From Ruminococcus sp. AF41-9 (GTDB lineage Bacteria; Bacillota; Clostridia; Lachnospirales; Lachnospiraceae), in NCBI RefSeq assembly GCF_003477525.1, contig NZ_QUDO01000017.1, positions 1 to 64,000 of the forward strand: a DNA stretch of 64,000 bases, read 5' to 3'. The stretch's first letter is position 1. Each line of letters opens with the position of its first letter. Positions 26,081 through 34,954 of this stretch are shown here, piece by piece. The notes below the pieces were generated by a model. That model saw only the letters and a program-made list of their open reading frames with translations, searched no databases and was not told the DNA's origin. A program made the translations under genes and the position numbers.

Positions 26081-26904
26081 TGGACAACAAAGGAAAGACT
26101 TCAGAGAAAATCACAAAATGGCTTCTGATCGGAATCGGTGTTCTGTTCCTGACAGTGATGCTCATCCTCCCGCTGGTCACAGTGATTACAGAAGCATTGC
26201 GAAGCGGATGGAAAGTTTACGTCGCTGCGGTGACAGACGAGTACACCATCAAAGCACTTCTCCTCACTGTGAAGGCAACACTTTTCGCAGTGATCTTTAA
26301 TACCATCTTCGGTATCTTCGCAGCCTGGGCACTGACCAAGTTTCAGTTTAAGGGCAAAAAACTGCTGACCACACTGATCGACCTTCCGGTTACGATCTCA
26401 CCGGTCATTGCAGGTCTGATCTTTCTCCTGATTTTCGGACGACAGAGTCCGGTCTACTTTTTCCTTTTGAAATTTGGAATTAAAGTTGTATTCTCTGTAC
26501 CGGGAATCATTATTGCAACCGTGTTTGTAACTTTTCCTTTTATTTCCAGAGAGCTGATTCCGGTTCTGGAAGCAGAAGGAACAGATGAGGAAGAAGCGGC
26601 GGCCCTGATGGGAGCCGGCGGGTGGACGATTTTCTGGAAGATCACTTTTCCTCATATTAAATGGGCATTGCTTTACGGCATCGTCCTCTGTACGGCGAGA
26701 GCGATGGGAGAGTTCGGTGCAGTGTCCGTCCTTTCCGGACATTTAAGAGGAAAGACAAATACCCTTCCTCTCCATGTGGAGATTTTATTTAACGAGTTTC
26801 AGTATGTTCCGGCATTTGCCGTATCTTCATTGCTGGTGATCATGGCAGTTATCATCCTGGTGGTCCGAAGCGTGATCGAATACAAAGGAAAGAAGGAAGC
26901 CTGA
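26080..26904 (+). CDS. cysW: Sulfate ABC transporter permease CysW
   Basis: A 274-residue inner-membrane permease with about six helices, the partner of CysT. Visible marks are LPVTISPVIAGLIFLLIFG (about residues 100-118), the EAA coupling loop EEEAAALMGAGGWTIFWKITFP (about 168-190) and the conserved ARAMGEFGAVSVLSG. The start codon overlaps the cysT stop. The cysA start follows after one base. Length is usual for CysW (270-290). Confidence 0.92.
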   Translation: MDNKGKTSEKITKWLLIGIGVLFLTVMLILPLVTVITEALRSGWKVYVAAVTDEYTIKALLLTVKATLFAVIFNTIFGIFAAWALTKFQFKGKKLLTTLIDLPVTISPVIAGLIFLLIFGRQSPVYFFLLKFGIKVVFSVPGIIIATVFVTFPFISRELIPVLEAEGTDEEEAAALMGAGGWTIFWKITFPHIKWALLYGIVLCTARAMGEFGAVSVLSGHLRGKTNTLPLHVEILFNEFQYVPAFAVSSLLVIMAVIILVVRSVIEYKGKKEA

Positions 26905-26905
26905 T

Positions 26906-27964
26906 ATGTATGTAGAGTTAAAAAATATAAATAAGACCTATGGTTCCTACCAGGCATCAAAGAATGTGAATTTCGGAATCGAAAAAGGCAAGCTGATCGG
27001 CCTGCTGGGACCAAGCGGAAGCGGAAAAACAACCATTCTTCGAATGATCGCAGGTCTGGAAACACCGGACAGCGGCGAGATCATCATTGACGGAAAAGTA
27101 GTCAACGATGTTCCGGCAAGTGAACGTGGCATTGGTTTTGTATTTCAGAATTATGCATTGTTCCGTTACATGACCGTTTACGATAACGTAGCATTCGGCC
27201 TGAAAGTTCAGAAGGTAGACAAGAAAACCATTGACAGCAGAGTCAGAGAACTGGTAAAGCTGGTAGGTCTGGAAGGACTGGAAAAAAGATATCCAAGCCA
27301 GTTATCCGGCGGTCAGAGACAGAGGGTAGCATTTGCCAGAGCCCTTGCGCCAAACCCGCAGGTACTTTTGCTGGATGAGCCGTTTGCAGCGATTGATGCA
27401 AAGATCCGACAGGAACTGCGAAGCTGGTTAAAAGAGATGATTGAGAAGCTGGGAATTACCAGTATCTTTGTTACACATGATCAGGATGAGGCCATCGAGG
27501 TGGCAGATGAGATCATCATCACCAACGCAGGACGGATTGAGCAGAAAGGAACACCTGTAGAAGTTTACCGAAATCCGGAGACAGCTTTTACCGCATCCTT
27601 CTTCGGACAGCCGTCTGTACTGAAGAATGCAGATGATTTCCACACATTTACGCAGGCAGAAGGAGCAGACAAAATCATTGTCCGCCCGGAATTTGTAAAA
27701 GTTTCCAAACTGGATGAGGTTGAGAAGTTCAGAACTTCCGTTTCCCAGGGAGTGGTTGAACGGGTTTCTTTCAGAGGCGATAACCTGGAACTTCAGGTAA
27801 GAGTCAACAACTCCGTGGTAAACGCCAGAAGAAGCCTTGAGAAAGCAGATGTCCGCGAGGGCGAAATCGTGAATGTATTCCTTTACAGGATTTTTGCCCT
27901 GAGAGGTGACAGCGTACAACTGATTGAGAATGAGGCTGTAAGAGATGACTTCGTGATCATTTAA
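26906..27964 (+). CDS. cysA: Sulfate ABC transporter ATP-binding protein CysA
   Basis: A 352-residue ATPase that powers sulfate import. Walker A is GPSGSGKTT (about residues 34-42), the Q-loop lies in FVFQNYALF, the signature is LSGGQRQRVAFARAL (about 132), Walker B is VLLLDEPFAAID (about 152) and the switch histidine is in IFVTHDQDEA. The C-terminal third is a TOBE-like regulatory region (IIVRPEFVKV; LYRIFALRG). Length matches the CysA family. It ends the transport part of the cluster. A hairpin repeat and a 151-base gap separate it from aprA. Confidence 0.93.
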   Translation: MYVELKNINKTYGSYQASKNVNFGIEKGKLIGLLGPSGSGKTTILRMIAGLETPDSGEIIIDGKVVNDVPASERGIGFVFQNYALFRYMTVYDNVAFGLKVQKVDKKTIDSRVRELVKLVGLEGLEKRYPSQLSGGQRQRVAFARALAPNPQVLLLDEPFAAIDAKIRQELRSWLKEMIEKLGITSIFVTHDQDEAIEVADEIIITNAGRIEQKGTPVEVYRNPETAFTASFFGQPSVLKNADDFHTFTQAEGADKIIVRPEFVKVSKLDEVEKFRTSVSQGVVERVSFRGDNLELQVRVNNSVVNARRSLEKADVREGEIVNVFLYRIFALRGDSVQLIENEAVRDDFVII

Positions 27965-27970
27965 CCGAAT

Positions 27971-28003
27971 CAGGCAGTGAAGCGGATGTTTTTATCCGTC
28001 TGA
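27971..28003. repeat. Short hairpin repeat (GAAGCGGAT family), diverged copy
   Basis: AGCGGAT pairs with ATCCGTC around a TGTTTTT-type loop. It is a shorter relative of the copies at 30318, 30365, 33055, 50981 and 56541. Confidence 0.55.
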
Positions 28004-28115
28004 ATCTTTAACCAGAATTTTACCCAACGTTAATCCAACGGAATCGGATTGATGATAAAATGAATTGATAATACAATCAGGAATAAACAGGATACATACT
28101 TCCGGAGGAAAGAGT

Positions 28116-29873
28116 ATGAGAGCAGAGAGAATCAAGACCGACGTACTAATCATCGGCGGTGGTACAGCAGGATGCTTTGCAGCTTACGTGATCGGGCAGA
28201 AAAGCGATAAGAAAGTTCTGATCGCAGAGAAAGCAAATATTAAGCGAAGTGGATGTCTGGCAGCAGGTGTCAACGCGTTGAACGCATATATCACAGAGGG
28301 CAGAGTGCCGCAGGATTATGTAGACTATGCCAAAAAGGATGCCCATGGAATCGTAAGGGAAGATCTTCTTCTGACCATGTCAGAGAGACTGAATCATGTG
28401 ACAAAAGTAATGGAAGATCTGGGGCTGGTCATCCTGAAAGATGAAAACGGCAAATATGTTGCCAGAGGAAACCGAAATATCAAGATTAACGGTGAGAATA
28501 TGAAACCAATCCTGGCAAAGGCAGCAGCCGGACAGGAAAACGTTACCGTTCTCAATCATGTAAATATCACAGATTATAAAACGGAAAACGGAAAGATCAC
28601 CGGAGCCGTAGGATTCAGCGTGAATGAAGAAATCTTCTATGATATTGACGCAGAAGCAGTCCTTTGTGCGACAGGCGGTGCGGCAGGACTTTACAGACCG
28701 AACAATCCGGGATTTTCCAGACATAAAATGTGGTATCCGCCATTTAACACAGGCGCAGGATATGCAATGGGACTTCTTTCCGGAGCAGAGATGACGACTT
28801 TCGAGATGCGCTTCATTGCACTGAGATGTAAAGACACCATCGCTCCTACAGGAACCATTGCCCAGGGCGTAGGTGCCAGACAGGTGAATGCACACGGTGA
28901 TATTTATGAAACCAAATATGGACTGACAACTTCTCAGCGGGTTTACGGTACCGTCATGGAGAACAGAGAAGGAAACGGTCCATGTTACCTCAGGACTGAA
29001 GGCATTTCCAAAGAACAGGAACAGGATCTTTACAAAGCTTACCTGAACATGGCACCGTCCCAGACGCTGAAATGGATGGAAGCAGGCAAGGGGCCTTCTG
29101 AAGAAAATGTAGAGATCGAGGGTACCGAGCCATACATCGTGGGCGGTCACACAGCCAGCGGTTACTGGGTGGATAATAACAGAGCTACAACCATCGAAGG
29201 CTTATATGCAGCCGGAGATGTAGCCGGAGGATGCCCGCAGAAATATGTAACCGGCGCACTGGCAGAAGGTGAGATCGCAGCAGAGGCGATCCTGAAATAT
29301 CTGAACGGAAAAGCAGAATCAGAAGGAACAAAGCTTTTGGAAGTTTCGGAAAATCAGGAATTATCTGGTAACGCAGCGGATAAGAAAGCAGAGTATGAAT
29401 CTCACTTAAATGCCACCCGTTCCCTGATGAACGCAGAGCAGCTTGAGGAAGCCATGCAGAAGATCATGGACCAGTACGCAGGCGGAATCGGCACAGACTA
29501 CAGATACAGCGAGACAGGTCTTGCAAAAGCAGACGAAAAGATTGCGGCACTTCTCCCGGTAGTGGATACTCTGGCAGCAGCCGATACCTACGAACTGATG
29601 CAGATTTACGAACTTCGTGAACGACTGATCGTATGCCGTGCAGTTATCGCACATCTGGCGGCCAGAAAAGAAACCAGATGGCATAGTTTTGGAGAGAATA
29701 CCGATTATCCGGAACAGAGCGAAGATTGGATGAAATATGTGAACTCCCGCATGGAAAACGGTGAGATTAAGATTCTGTACCGTGACTTAGTCACAAAAGA
29801 GACCGCTGATAAACAGACAGCAGGTTCAAAACCATCACAAAATACAGCAGAGAAAGGAGCAGGTGAAAGATGA
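28116..29873 (+). CDS. aprA: Adenylylsulfate (APS) reductase, alpha subunit
   Basis: A 585-residue flavoprotein of the fumarate reductase/AprA family that reduces APS to sulfite and AMP. The FAD-binding start is DVLIIGGGTAGCFAAYVIGQ, followed by the AprA-typical RSGCLAAGVNALNAYI (about residues 46-61). Further family segments are GARQVNAHGD, AGDVAGGCPQKYVTGALAEGEIAA (about 370) and a helical C-terminal domain. I choose the ATG at 28116, 7 bases after GGAGG. The longer frame from 28065 has no ribosome site. It overlaps aprB by four bases. Enzymes of sulfate-respiring bacteria come with Qmo or Dsr genes. None is here, so an assimilatory use is inferred. Confidence 0.9.
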   Translation: MRAERIKTDVLIIGGGTAGCFAAYVIGQKSDKKVLIAEKANIKRSGCLAAGVNALNAYITEGRVPQDYVDYAKKDAHGIVREDLLLTMSERLNHVTKVMEDLGLVILKDENGKYVARGNRNIKINGENMKPILAKAAAGQENVTVLNHVNITDYKTENGKITGAVGFSVNEEIFYDIDAEAVLCATGGAAGLYRPNNPGFSRHKMWYPPFNTGAGYAMGLLSGAEMTTFEMRFIALRCKDTIAPTGTIAQGVGARQVNAHGDIYETKYGLTTSQRVYGTVMENREGNGPCYLRTEGISKEQEQDLYKAYLNMAPSQTLKWMEAGKGPSEENVEIEGTEPYIVGGHTASGYWVDNNRATTIEGLYAAGDVAGGCPQKYVTGALAEGEIAAEAILKYLNGKAESEGTKLLEVSENQELSGNAADKKAEYESHLNATRSLMNAEQLEEAMQKIMDQYAGGIGTDYRYSETGLAKADEKIAALLPVVDTLAAADTYELMQIYELRERLIVCRAVIAHLAARKETRWHSFGENTDYPEQSEDWMKYVNSRMENGEIKILYRDLVTKETADKQTAGSKPSQNTAEKGAGER

Positions 29874-30184
29874 GCATTCGGATTCAGAAAAGTAAATGTG
29901 TAGGATGCGGCAGATGCATCGAAGCCTGTCCCGGAAACCTGATCAAAAAGGACAAAGAAGGCAAAGCCTTTATCCGTCAGGTCAGAGACTGCTGGGGATG
30001 CACTTCCTGTATCAAAGAATGCAGCCGTGATGCCATCCGCTTCTTCCTTGGAGCTGATGTGGGAGGCAGAGGTACAAGCATGGTTGTATCAGAGAAACCT
30101 GATATTTCCACCTGGACAGTGGAGAAGCCGGACGGCACAAAGATTACCATTCAGGTTAATAAGAAAGATGCGAACAAATATTAA
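29870..30184 (+). CDS. aprB: APS reductase, beta (ferredoxin-like) subunit
   Basis: A 104-residue ferredoxin with two [4Fe-4S] motifs: CVGCGRCIEACPGN (about residues 10-23) and CWGCTSCIKECSRDAI (about 41-56), the latter with AprB-type spacing. A short C-terminal extension (TWTVEKPDGTKITIQVN) would wrap around AprA, as the longer tail of classical AprB (about 150 residues) does. The ATG overlaps the aprA stop (ATGA). It would pass electrons to the FAD of AprA. Confidence 0.9.
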   Translation: MSIRIQKSKCVGCGRCIEACPGNLIKKDKEGKAFIRQVRDCWGCTSCIKECSRDAIRFFLGADVGGRGTSMVVSEKPDISTWTVEKPDGTKITIQVNKKDANKY

Positions 30185-30196
30185 CGCGATCAATAT

Positions 30197-30268
30197 TTAA
30201 CCAAATCAAGTAAGTCCCCTGCTTCAATTGCGAAAAGCAATAAGCAGTGGGTGGGGACTTGCTTGTAT
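30197..30268. repeat. 39-base repeat, copy 2, extended to a full hairpin
   Basis: 30197-30235 nearly equals the copy at 23638. Here CAAGTAAGTCCCC and GGGGACTTGCTTG close a long stem (about 30206-30268). It may terminate or stabilise the aprAB message. The gap 30185-30506 also holds two GAAGCGGAT hairpins and the cysD ribosome site. No gene is seen. Confidence 0.65.
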
Positions 30269-30317
30269 CAGGAAGAGTGCAAGCTCTTTCTGATAAACTG
30301 CGGAGCAGTTATTTGGT

Positions 30318-30357
30318 TATGAGCAAGTAGCGAAGCGGATTGCGAATATCCGCTTGA
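30318..30357. repeat. Short hairpin repeat (GAAGCGGAT family)
   Basis: The copy reads TATGAGCAAGTAGCGAAGCG at its left. AAGCGGAT pairs with ATCCGCTT around TGCGAAT. It is nearly identical to 50981-51022. Confidence 0.75.
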
Positions 30358-30364
30358 CCCAAAT

Positions 30365-30402
30365 CAAGCAAGTAGCAAAGCGGATGATTTTATCCGCCTG
30401 AC
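30365..30402. repeat. Short hairpin repeat (GAAGCGGAT family), second tandem copy
   Basis: CAAGCAAGTAGCAAAGCGGA followed by a TGATTTT loop and ATCCGCCTGAC. It lies 7 bases from the previous copy. Confidence 0.65.
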
Positions 30403-30506
30403 AAAAATGTTTTCGGTGAGAAAAGCATGAAATGTTCTGGCAGTCAGATAACAGAGCAGACTGCCGGACTTTACGATAAATCAAACAAACAGAGGAGGAT
30501 AATGCA

Positions 30507-31406
30507 ATGAGTAACTTATCTCATCTTGATGAGCTTGAAGCAGAAGCAATTTATATTATGCGAGAAGTAGCAGCCGAGTGTGAAAAGCCGGTTATGCTCT
30601 ATTCTATAGGAAAGGACAGCTCCGTTATGCTCCATCTGGCGCTGAAAGCATTCTATCCGGAGAAACCGCCGTTCCCGTTCCTGCACATTGACACAACCTG
30701 GAAATTCCGTGAAATGATCGAATTTCGTGACAGAATTGCCAAAGAAAACGGCATCGACATGCTGGTTTATACCAACGAAGAAGGTGTAAAAGCAGGAATC
30801 AACCCGTTTGACAACGGCTCCGCATACACCGACATCATGAAAACCCAGGCATTAAAACAGGCTCTTACCAAATATGGATTTACTGCAGCATTCGGCGGCG
30901 GCCGTCGTGATGAAGAGAAATCCAGAGCAAAAGAAAGAATCTTCTCTTTCCGTAATGCAGCCCAGGCATGGGACCCGAAAAATCAGAGACCAGAGATGTG
31001 GAAACTCTACAACACCAAGATCCAGAAAGGGGAAAGCATGCGAGTTTTCCCGATCTCCAACTGGACAGAGAAAGATATCTGGCAGTACATTCGGCGTGAA
31101 AACATCGAAATCGTGCCATTATATTTTGCAAAAGAAAGACCGGTCATCTACAGAGATGGCAACATTATCATGGTAGACGATGACAGATTAAAACTTCGCC
31201 CGGATGAAAAAATCGAGTACAAAAAAGTCAGATTCCGTACCCTTGGATGCTATCCGCTTACAGGCGGCATCGAATCTGAAGCAGATACATTAGACGAGAT
31301 CATTGACGAGACATTAAGTGCTGTTTCCTCCGAACGTACCAGCCGTGTGATCGACCACGAGGCAGCAGGCAGCATGGAGAGAAGAAAGAGAGAGGGGTAT
31401 TTCTAG
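30507..31406 (+). CDS. cysD: Sulfate adenylyltransferase subunit 2 (CysD)
   Basis: A 299-residue catalytic subunit of ATP sulfurylase, which makes APS from sulfate and ATP. It has the PP-loop [20 protein letters not shown] (about residues 33-52), the segment [15 protein letters not shown], the basic [15 protein letters not shown] loop (about 130-145) and [17 protein letters not shown]. Its length matches CysD (about 300). A strong AGAGGAGG site lies upstream, and cysN begins two bases after the stop. Without a CysH/CysC pair in the cluster, the product APS would go to AprAB. Confidence 0.95.
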   Translation: MSNLSHLDELEAEAIYIMREVAAECEKPVMLYSIGKDSSVMLHLALKAFYPEKPPFPFLHIDTTWKFREMIEFRDRIAKENGIDMLVYTNEEGVKAGINPFDNGSAYTDIMKTQALKQALTKYGFTAAFGGGRRDEEKSRAKERIFSFRNAAQAWDPKNQRPEMWKLYNTKIQKGESMRVFPISNWTEKDIWQYIRRENIEIVPLYFAKERPVIYRDGNIIMVDDDRLKLRPDEKIEYKKVRFRTLGCYPLTGGIESEADTLDEIIDETLSAVSSERTSRVIDHEAAGSMERRKREGYF

Positions 31407-31407
31407 G

Positions 31408-33048
31408 ATGAAAGGATTATTGAAATTTATTACATGCGGAAGTGTGGATGATGGAAAATCCACTCTGATCGGACATATTCTTTATGATGCAAAGCTTCTC
31501 TATGCAGATCAGGAGAAAGCTCTGGAGCTGGATTCCAAAGTGGGAAGCAGAGGCGGTGCCATTGACTATTCCCTTCTTCTGGACGGTCTGATGGCAGAAC
31601 GTGAACAGGGTATCACTATTGACGTTGCATACCGTTATTTTACAACAGACAACCGCAGCTTTATCGTAGCTGACACCCCGGGCCATGAAGAATATACCAG
31701 AAACATGGCAGTCGGTGCATCTTTTGCAGATCTGGCAGTTATCCTTGTGGATGCTTCTCAGGGCGTACTGGTACAGACAAGACGCCATGCAAGAATCTGC
31801 GCGCTGATGGGAATCCGCTACTTCGTATTTGCAGTAAACAAAATGGACCTGATCGGATATGATGAAAAACGTTTCTGCGAGATTGAAAACCAGATCGCAG
31901 GTCTGATCGAAGAACTGAAGCTTGCCAATGTGACGATCATTCCGGTATCTGCCACAGAGGGAGATAACGTTACAACCAAATCCGACAACATGCCATGGTA
32001 TGCAGGCGAAGCACTCCTCACACATCTGGAAACCGTAGACATCAAAGAAGACACAGAAAAAGGTTTCTATATGCCTGTACAGAGAGTCTGCCGTCCAAAT
32101 CACGAATTTCGTGGATTCCAGGGCCAGATTGAGAACGGTTCCATTAAAGTGGGCGACTTTGTGACAACTCTTCCAAGCAAAGAAGAAGCACATGTAAAGA
32201 GTATTCTGGTTGGCGACAAAGAAGCAGAAGAAGCTGTACAGGGACAGCCTGTAACCATTCAGCTTGACAGAGAAGTAGACGTTTCCCGCGGATGCGTTCT
32301 TACTGTTGATTCCGGTGCAGTTCTCACAGATTCCGTAGAAGCGGACATCCTCTGGATGGATGACAACGCCCTCACAGACGGCAAAAACTTCTTTGTAAAA
32401 ATCGGTACCAAGATGATCCCTGGTCTGGTTACAAAGATCAACTACTCCGTAGATGTAAATACAGGTGAAAAGAAAAACGCCTATACTTTAAATAAGAATG
32501 AGATCGCATCCTGCACTCTGGAATTTTCAGAGAAGATTGTAGTTGATGAATTTGAAAAACACAGAACTCTGGGTGAACTGATTCTGATCGACCGTGTCAC
32601 AAATATGACATCCGCCTGCGGTGTTGTAAGAAAAACTCTGGTTTCTCAGGATAAATCCCAGATCGGCAAAGTGAATGAACAGGTTCGTGCAGGTCTGAAA
32701 GGCCAGACACCGGTAGTCGTAGAATTTCCAATCGGCAAAGAAGGAATCACTCTCGACTTCGCAGAACAGGTAGAAAAAGGATTAACAGTTCTTGGAAGAC
32801 ATACCTACCTCTATCACCCGGCAGCAAGCGAAAACTACGCAGAAACTGTCCGCCACCTCAAAGCAGCCGGACTGATCGTACTTCTTGTCCTTGATGAAAG
32901 CACAGCCAAAGACGAAACACTCAAAGGACTGGAAGGTTTCTACGCAAACTGGCAGCCGGATGGACTTACTGTGAAAGATGCTGTGGATTTCGTGAAGAAA
33001 AAATCTGCATTTGCGGTACAGAATGCAGAGGATGGAAATTATATTTAA
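31408..33048 (+). CDS. cysN: Sulfate adenylyltransferase subunit 1 (CysN) with degenerate APS-kinase-like tail
   Basis: A 546-residue GTPase that drives APS synthesis by CysD. EF-Tu-like motifs are GSVDDGKSTLIGHI (G1, about residues 11-24), DTPGHEEYTRNM (G3, about 89-100) and NKMD (G4, about 148). Two beta-barrel domains follow to about residue 425. Plain CysN is about 470 residues. Here a further stretch (about 430-530) reads VVVEFPIGKEGITLDFAEQV, GRHTYLYHPA and AGLIVLLVLDE. That echoes the fold and order of an APS kinase (CysC), but the GxxGxGKS P-loop is lost. I infer a fused, inactive kinase domain. The rest of the enzyme looks complete. Confidence 0.9.
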   Translation: MKGLLKFITCGSVDDGKSTLIGHILYDAKLLYADQEKALELDSKVGSRGGAIDYSLLLDGLMAEREQGITIDVAYRYFTTDNRSFIVADTPGHEEYTRNMAVGASFADLAVILVDASQGVLVQTRRHARICALMGIRYFVFAVNKMDLIGYDEKRFCEIENQIAGLIEELKLANVTIIPVSATEGDNVTTKSDNMPWYAGEALLTHLETVDIKEDTEKGFYMPVQRVCRPNHEFRGFQGQIENGSIKVGDFVTTLPSKEEAHVKSILVGDKEAEEAVQGQPVTIQLDREVDVSRGCVLTVDSGAVLTDSVEADILWMDDNALTDGKNFFVKIGTKMIPGLVTKINYSVDVNTGEKKNAYTLNKNEIASCTLEFSEKIVVDEFEKHRTLGELILIDRVTNMTSACGVVRKTLVSQDKSQIGKVNEQVRAGLKGQTPVVVEFPIGKEGITLDFAEQVEKGLTVLGRHTYLYHPAASENYAETVRHLKAAGLIVLLVLDESTAKDETLKGLEGFYANWQPDGLTVKDAVDFVKKKSAFAVQNAEDGNYI

Positions 33049-33054
33049 CAAAAT

Positions 33055-33093
33055 CAGGTAAGTGGTGAAGCGGATTGCGAATATCCGCCTGAC
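33055..33093. repeat. Short hairpin repeat (GAAGCGGAT family)
   Basis: GAAGCGGATTGCGAATATCC with the CGCCTGAC end, directly behind the cysN stop, where it could act as the 3' end structure of the cluster mRNA. Confidence 0.7.
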
Positions 33094-33229
33094 AAATAAG
33101 ACAGTAAAACAGATATAAATATTGATTTGATATCTTGTGAATGTGAATTATTTAGAAAGAGTACTGTATATGGAGAATTGTCATTTATATTCTCCGGAAG
33201 CAGTGCTCTTTTTGTGTTTTTTGCGTTTC

Positions 33230-33259
33230 TTGACAATAAGCAATTATGGGGCTTATACT
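33230..33259 (+). promoter_or_regulatory. Promoter of the EamA transporter gene
   Basis: TTGACA (33230-33235), an 18-base spacer and TATACT (33254-33259), about 200 bases before the ATG. The gap 33049-33457 otherwise contains the hairpin repeat at 33055 and no believable gene. Confidence 0.65.
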
Positions 33260-33457
33260 CATACGGATTGATGAGTCAGCTGCTGCGGTCAGACGGGGCA
33301 GAGACTGAAACGAGTCTGGATGTGGATGCGTAAAGTGTTTTGTCGTCTGATACATGGATTCCGGCAGAGGTGGAGAAGAGTCACCATGCAGAGAGGAAAA
33401 ATGTTTGGCAGTAGGATTAACTGATAAATAAAGAAATAACAGGAGAACAGATTTTTT

Positions 33458-34402
33458 ATGAGTGCACAAAAGAATAAAGGAAGCCATGCAGAAAACAATA
33501 AGGTGGTGACTGGTACGATTATAACAATCGCAGGAGGAATTCTTTGGGGTGTATCCGGAGTATGCGGGCAGTATATGTTCCAGAATAAAGGTGTAACAGC
33601 ACCCTGGCTTGTATCTGTACGTCTGGTTGCAGCAGGACTTCTGATGCTGTGCTATTATTTCCTCACAGACAGAGAACAGACATTAAAAATATGGAAAAGT
33701 AAACGGGACAGACGTGATGTTATTATTTATGGCCTGTTGGGAATGATGCCCTGTCAGTATGCGTATTTCCAGACAATTGAATGGTCGAATGCCGGAACCG
33801 CCACGGTCATCCAGTATCTGGGGCCTGCGCTGATTGTTGTGTGGGTATGTTTCCGCACCAGAAGAATGCCAACGGTACAGGAAGTTACAGGTGTCATTCT
33901 GGCGATTATGGGAGTTTTTCTCATCGCAACCCACGGAAATCCAACCACTCTTGCACTTTCCGGGCGAGCATTGCTTATGGGACTTGCCTCTGCGGTAGCA
34001 GTAGCACTTTACACACTGGAACCTGCGAGACTCCAGAAAAAATATGATACCCCACTGATCCTTGCATGGGGAATGAGCATCGGCGGTATTGCCCTTACTT
34101 TAATTTCCCGTCCATGGACAGTAACAGGAATTCAGGCAGATGGTGAGATGTTTACTGCTCTTGGTTTTGTAATTGTATTTGGAACCATGGCGGGCTTTTC
34201 TCTGTACATGACAGGTGTAAAACTCATCGGTTCTGTAAAAGCCAGTCTGTACGCCTGCATGGAGCCGGTATCTTCTATGATTCTTACTGTTCTGTGGATG
34301 AAGGTGCAATTTACAACACCGGATTTGATTGGAACTTTACTGGTTATTGCAACGATTATTATTCTTACGATTCCGTCGAAGAAAAAACGTCAGAAACGTT
34401 AA
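33458..34402 (+). CDS. EamA-family (drug/metabolite) transporter
   Basis: A 314-residue membrane protein with ten hydrophobic helices in two halves of five, typical of the drug/metabolite transporter superfamily. Family marks are GGILWGVSGVCGQYMF in helix 1, GMMPCQYAYFQTIEWSNAGTATVIQYLGPALIVVW in helices 3-4 (shown here as one region, residues about 88-122) and the second-half FSLYMTGVKLIGSVKASLYACMEPV. The end is basic and cytoplasmic. Members export amino acids or other metabolites. The substrate cannot be read here. Its place after the sulfur cluster permits a cysteine or related substrate, but it has its own promoter, so this is only a guess. Confidence 0.85.
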   Translation: MSAQKNKGSHAENNKVVTGTIITIAGGILWGVSGVCGQYMFQNKGVTAPWLVSVRLVAAGLLMLCYYFLTDREQTLKIWKSKRDRRDVIIYGLLGMMPCQYAYFQTIEWSNAGTATVIQYLGPALIVVWVCFRTRRMPTVQEVTGVILAIMGVFLIATHGNPTTLALSGRALLMGLASAVAVALYTLEPARLQKKYDTPLILAWGMSIGGIALTLISRPWTVTGIQADGEMFTALGFVIVFGTMAGFSLYMTGVKLIGSVKASLYACMEPVSSMILTVLWMKVQFTTPDLIGTLLVIATIIILTIPSKKKRQKR

Positions 34403-34656
34403 CTGGCGGAAGCAGGCACTGTTCTTTGCCGATAATTGAGAATAAAAAGTGTTTTACGGTTACACATTTGATTGTGGAGTATGCTATAATAACCTTTGTA
34501 TAACAGGGTGTATACAGGGGATATAAAAGAATAATTGTTTTTACAGTTAAAACTTCGAAACAGTTATCTGGTTATGAGCAGATACTGAAACAGAAGTATC
34601 TATCTGACTGGTAAACAGAAACTGTGCAGCAAAAGTCAAACAGGAGGTATTTTTAA

Positions 34657-34914
34657 ATGCGTTTAGAAAAAGTACAGGAAGCGTTAAATACAAAGAACAT
34701 AAAATATGAATATACAGAAGAGAATGGATGCGGAAGCCTGGATTTCATGTTCCGTGGGCTGAGATTCCACGTATGGGAATATGAAGACCGTGTCTGGGGA
34801 GCTGAGACAAACGTATTCGAAGCAGGCAGAAGTCAGGATATCGAGGGAGATTATGAAGAAACCATTTCCAGAGAAATCCTGTCCTGGCCGGATATGATGC
34901 CGGGAATGCAGTAA
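34657..34914 (+). CDS. Conserved small protein of unknown function (85 residues)
   Basis: An 85-residue soluble, acidic protein with a compact alpha-beta look: VQEALNTKNIKYEYTEENGC, then LDFMFRGLRFHVWEYEDRVWGAET. It ends with a helix and the tail SWPDMMPGMQ. No motif for catalysis or nucleic-acid binding is visible. AGGAGG lies 9 bases before the ATG and the codon use matches the neighbours, so it is a real gene. A TATAAT box at 34483-34488 may be its -10. I do not recognise a function. Confidence 0.6.
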   Translation: MRLEKVQEALNTKNIKYEYTEENGCGSLDFMFRGLRFHVWEYEDRVWGAETNVFEAGRSQDIEGDYEETISREILSWPDMMPGMQ

Positions 34915-34954
34915 AAGTGTTACGAAAAATGGAGAGGGGAGGACCTGAGTAATT

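Noticed and set aside
28065..28115. Longer N-terminus for AprA
   Set aside because: No ribosome site. The ATG at 28116 has GGAGG at the right distance and starts just before the FAD motif.
33127..33333. A 68-codon frame before the EamA gene
   Set aside because: It overlaps the best promoter of the EamA gene (33230-33259), has no ribosome site and resembles no family I know.
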